From: JAHEDH01 sp965364515
Lineage (GTDB): Bacteria; Actinomycetota; Acidimicrobiia; Spongiisociales; ZC4RG35
Assembly (NCBI GenBank): GCA_965364515.1
Contig: CBDTXZ010000016.1
Location: forward strand, 1-31,787
Direction of reading: 5' to 3'
DNA length: 31,787 nucleotides
This document shows, in pieces, positions 30,802-31,787 of this stretch. Below the pieces are notes generated by a model. That model did not search any database, was not told where the DNA came from, and worked only from the letters and a program-made list of their open reading frames with translations. The first letter of the stretch is position 1. Every line of letters starts with the position of its first letter. The position numbers and the translations under genes are program-made.

Positions 30802-31787
30802 CTACCCGATGACACGTTCGACGAGTTGCACACCTGGTCGATACGCCAGGTGGTGGTAGCTGGGGGCATCGAGCATCACAGCGCTGCCGACGGAACCGGG
30901 AGTGAGACGGCCGAGGTCTTCCCTGCGGAGGGCACTGGCGCCGCCCACCGTGACTGCCTGCAGCGCTTCCTCGATCGTCATTCCCATGTCTCGGACGGCC
31001 AGGGCGATGCAGAAGGGCAGCGACGTGGTGTAGCTCGACCCGGGATTGCAGTTCGATGCGATCGCCACTCGGGCTCCTGCGTCGATGACCCGACGGGCAT
31101 CGGGGTAGGGCTGACGGGTGGAGAAGTCGGTGGCAGGGAGGAAGGTCGCCACGGTGTCGGAGGAAGCGAGCGATTCGATGTCGTCGTCCGAGAGATACGT
31201 GCAGTGATCCACCGAAGCGCATCCGTGTTCCACTGCCAACTGGACCCCGGGGCCCTGGCCGAGTTGATTGCCGTGGACTCGTAAGCCGAGACCTGCGTCT
31301 CTCCCGGCCTCGAGGACGCGAGCAGACTGGTCGGCGTCGAAGGCTCCTCGTTCGCAGAAGACGTCGATCCACTTGGCGAGCGGAGCGGCCGCCTCCAACA
31401 TCTCGCCGCAGACGAGGTCGACGTACTCGTCGGTGCGGCCGATGAACTCGGACGGCACGAGATGTGCCCCGAGGAACGTCGTCTCCGACGTGAAACGCCG
31501 GGCCACTTCCAGGCTCCTCACCTCATCGGCAACGGTGAGGCCGTAGCCGGATTTGATCTCCAGGGTGGTCGTGCCCGAGCGCCTGGCCTCGGCGATCCGT
31601 CGGGCGGTCAGTTCGACGAGTCGGTCGGTGCCGGCGGAGCGGGTCGCTTCGGTGGTCACCCGGATTCCACCACCGTCGTAGGAGGCTCCTGCCATCCGCG
31701 CCGTGAACTCCTCGGCCCGGTCGCCGGCGAATACCAGATGGGTGTGTGAGTCGACGAAGCCCGGCAGCACACACCTGCCCTTGGCAT
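30802..31787 (-). CDS. hutI: Imidazolonepropionase (HutI), N-terminus cut by right edge
   Basis: About 328 codons are visible and the start lies beyond 31787. HutI hydrolyses imidazolone-5-propionate to N-formimino-L-glutamate in histidine degradation, using a metal in an amidohydrolase barrel. Seen here are P-G-F-V-D-S-H-T-H-L-V-F-A-G-D-R (metal-binding H-x-H), E-I-K-S-G-Y-G-L, H-G-N-Q-L-G, D-H-C-T-Y-L-S-D-D-D-I, and the C-terminal A-I-A-S-N-C-N-P-G-S-S with S-L-P-F. The stop TAG is at 30804-30802. Other hut genes are probably to the right. Downstream on the same strand lie only the two gene remnants. Confidence 0.92.
   Translation of the reverse strand, partial: AKGRCVLPGFVDSHTHLVFAGDRAEEFTARMAGASYDGGGIRVTTEATRSAGTDRLVELTARRIAEARRSGTTTLEIKSGYGLTVADEVRSLEVARRFTSETTFLGAHLVPSEFIGRTDEYVDLVCGEMLEAAAPLAKWIDVFCERGAFDADQSARVLEAGRDAGLGLRVHGNQLGQGPGVQLAVEHGCASVDHCTYLSDDDIESLASSDTVATFLPATDFSTRQPYPDARRVIDAGARVAIASNCNPGSSYTTSLPFCIALAVRDMGMTIEEALQAVTVGGASALRREDLGRLTPGSVGSAVMLDAPSYHHLAYRPGVQLVERVIG

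Overview
The window is GC-rich and densely coded. Three things point to an actinobacterium, possibly an uncultured Acidimicrobiia-like lineage. Many GTG starts are used. At least fourteen start codons lie 6-8 nt downstream of a TANNNT -10 box with no leader. The families present (HutI, actinobacterial-type Lnt, MsiK-dependent-type sugar importer, subtilase tail with W-S-G-T-S repeats) also fit. The taxonomic placement is inference. I see no CRISPR array, rRNA, tRNA, insertion sequence or phage gene.

Left part (1-8000): a CsoR-like operator/promoter whose gene runs off the left edge; a 65-residue Cys/His zinc-ribbon-like protein; an M3 oligopeptidase; a lipoprotein M15 D,D-carboxypeptidase; and a selenoprotein of the SelW/Rdx family. 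The selenoprotein has an in-frame TGA followed by a good bacterial SECIS hairpin, so ordinary ORF calling cuts it in two. Next come an inositol-monophosphatase/amidohydrolase pair and an apolipoprotein N-acyltransferase homologue whose catalytic Cys position is Ser.

Middle (8000-17500): a HAD dehalogenase / CoA-binding / nitroreductase operon, an M29 aminopeptidase, a polytopic membrane protein ending in an alpha/beta-hydrolase domain, acetyl-CoA synthetase, and an NAD-dependent epimerase. A 29-residue single-span membrane peptide leads into a BtuF-like binding protein without signal peptide. It is divergent from a small cupin.

Carbohydrate region (17500-26600): an ABC sugar importer (binding lipoprotein plus two permeases, no ATPase) is followed by a GH32/GH43-type enzyme. 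A retaining-type GH97 enzyme lies further along. Between them are a YccF membrane protein, a MazF-type toxin-antitoxin pair with a clear promoter/operator, and a frameshifted lipoprotein. An FAD-dependent amine oxidase follows.

Right part (26600-31787): a TetR-regulated ABC export operon with a strong promoter and inverted-repeat operators; a small helical membrane protein with a strong terminator; a scar joining the start of a nucleotidyltransferase-like gene to the end of a subtilase gene; and imidazolonepropionase (hutI), cut by the right edge.
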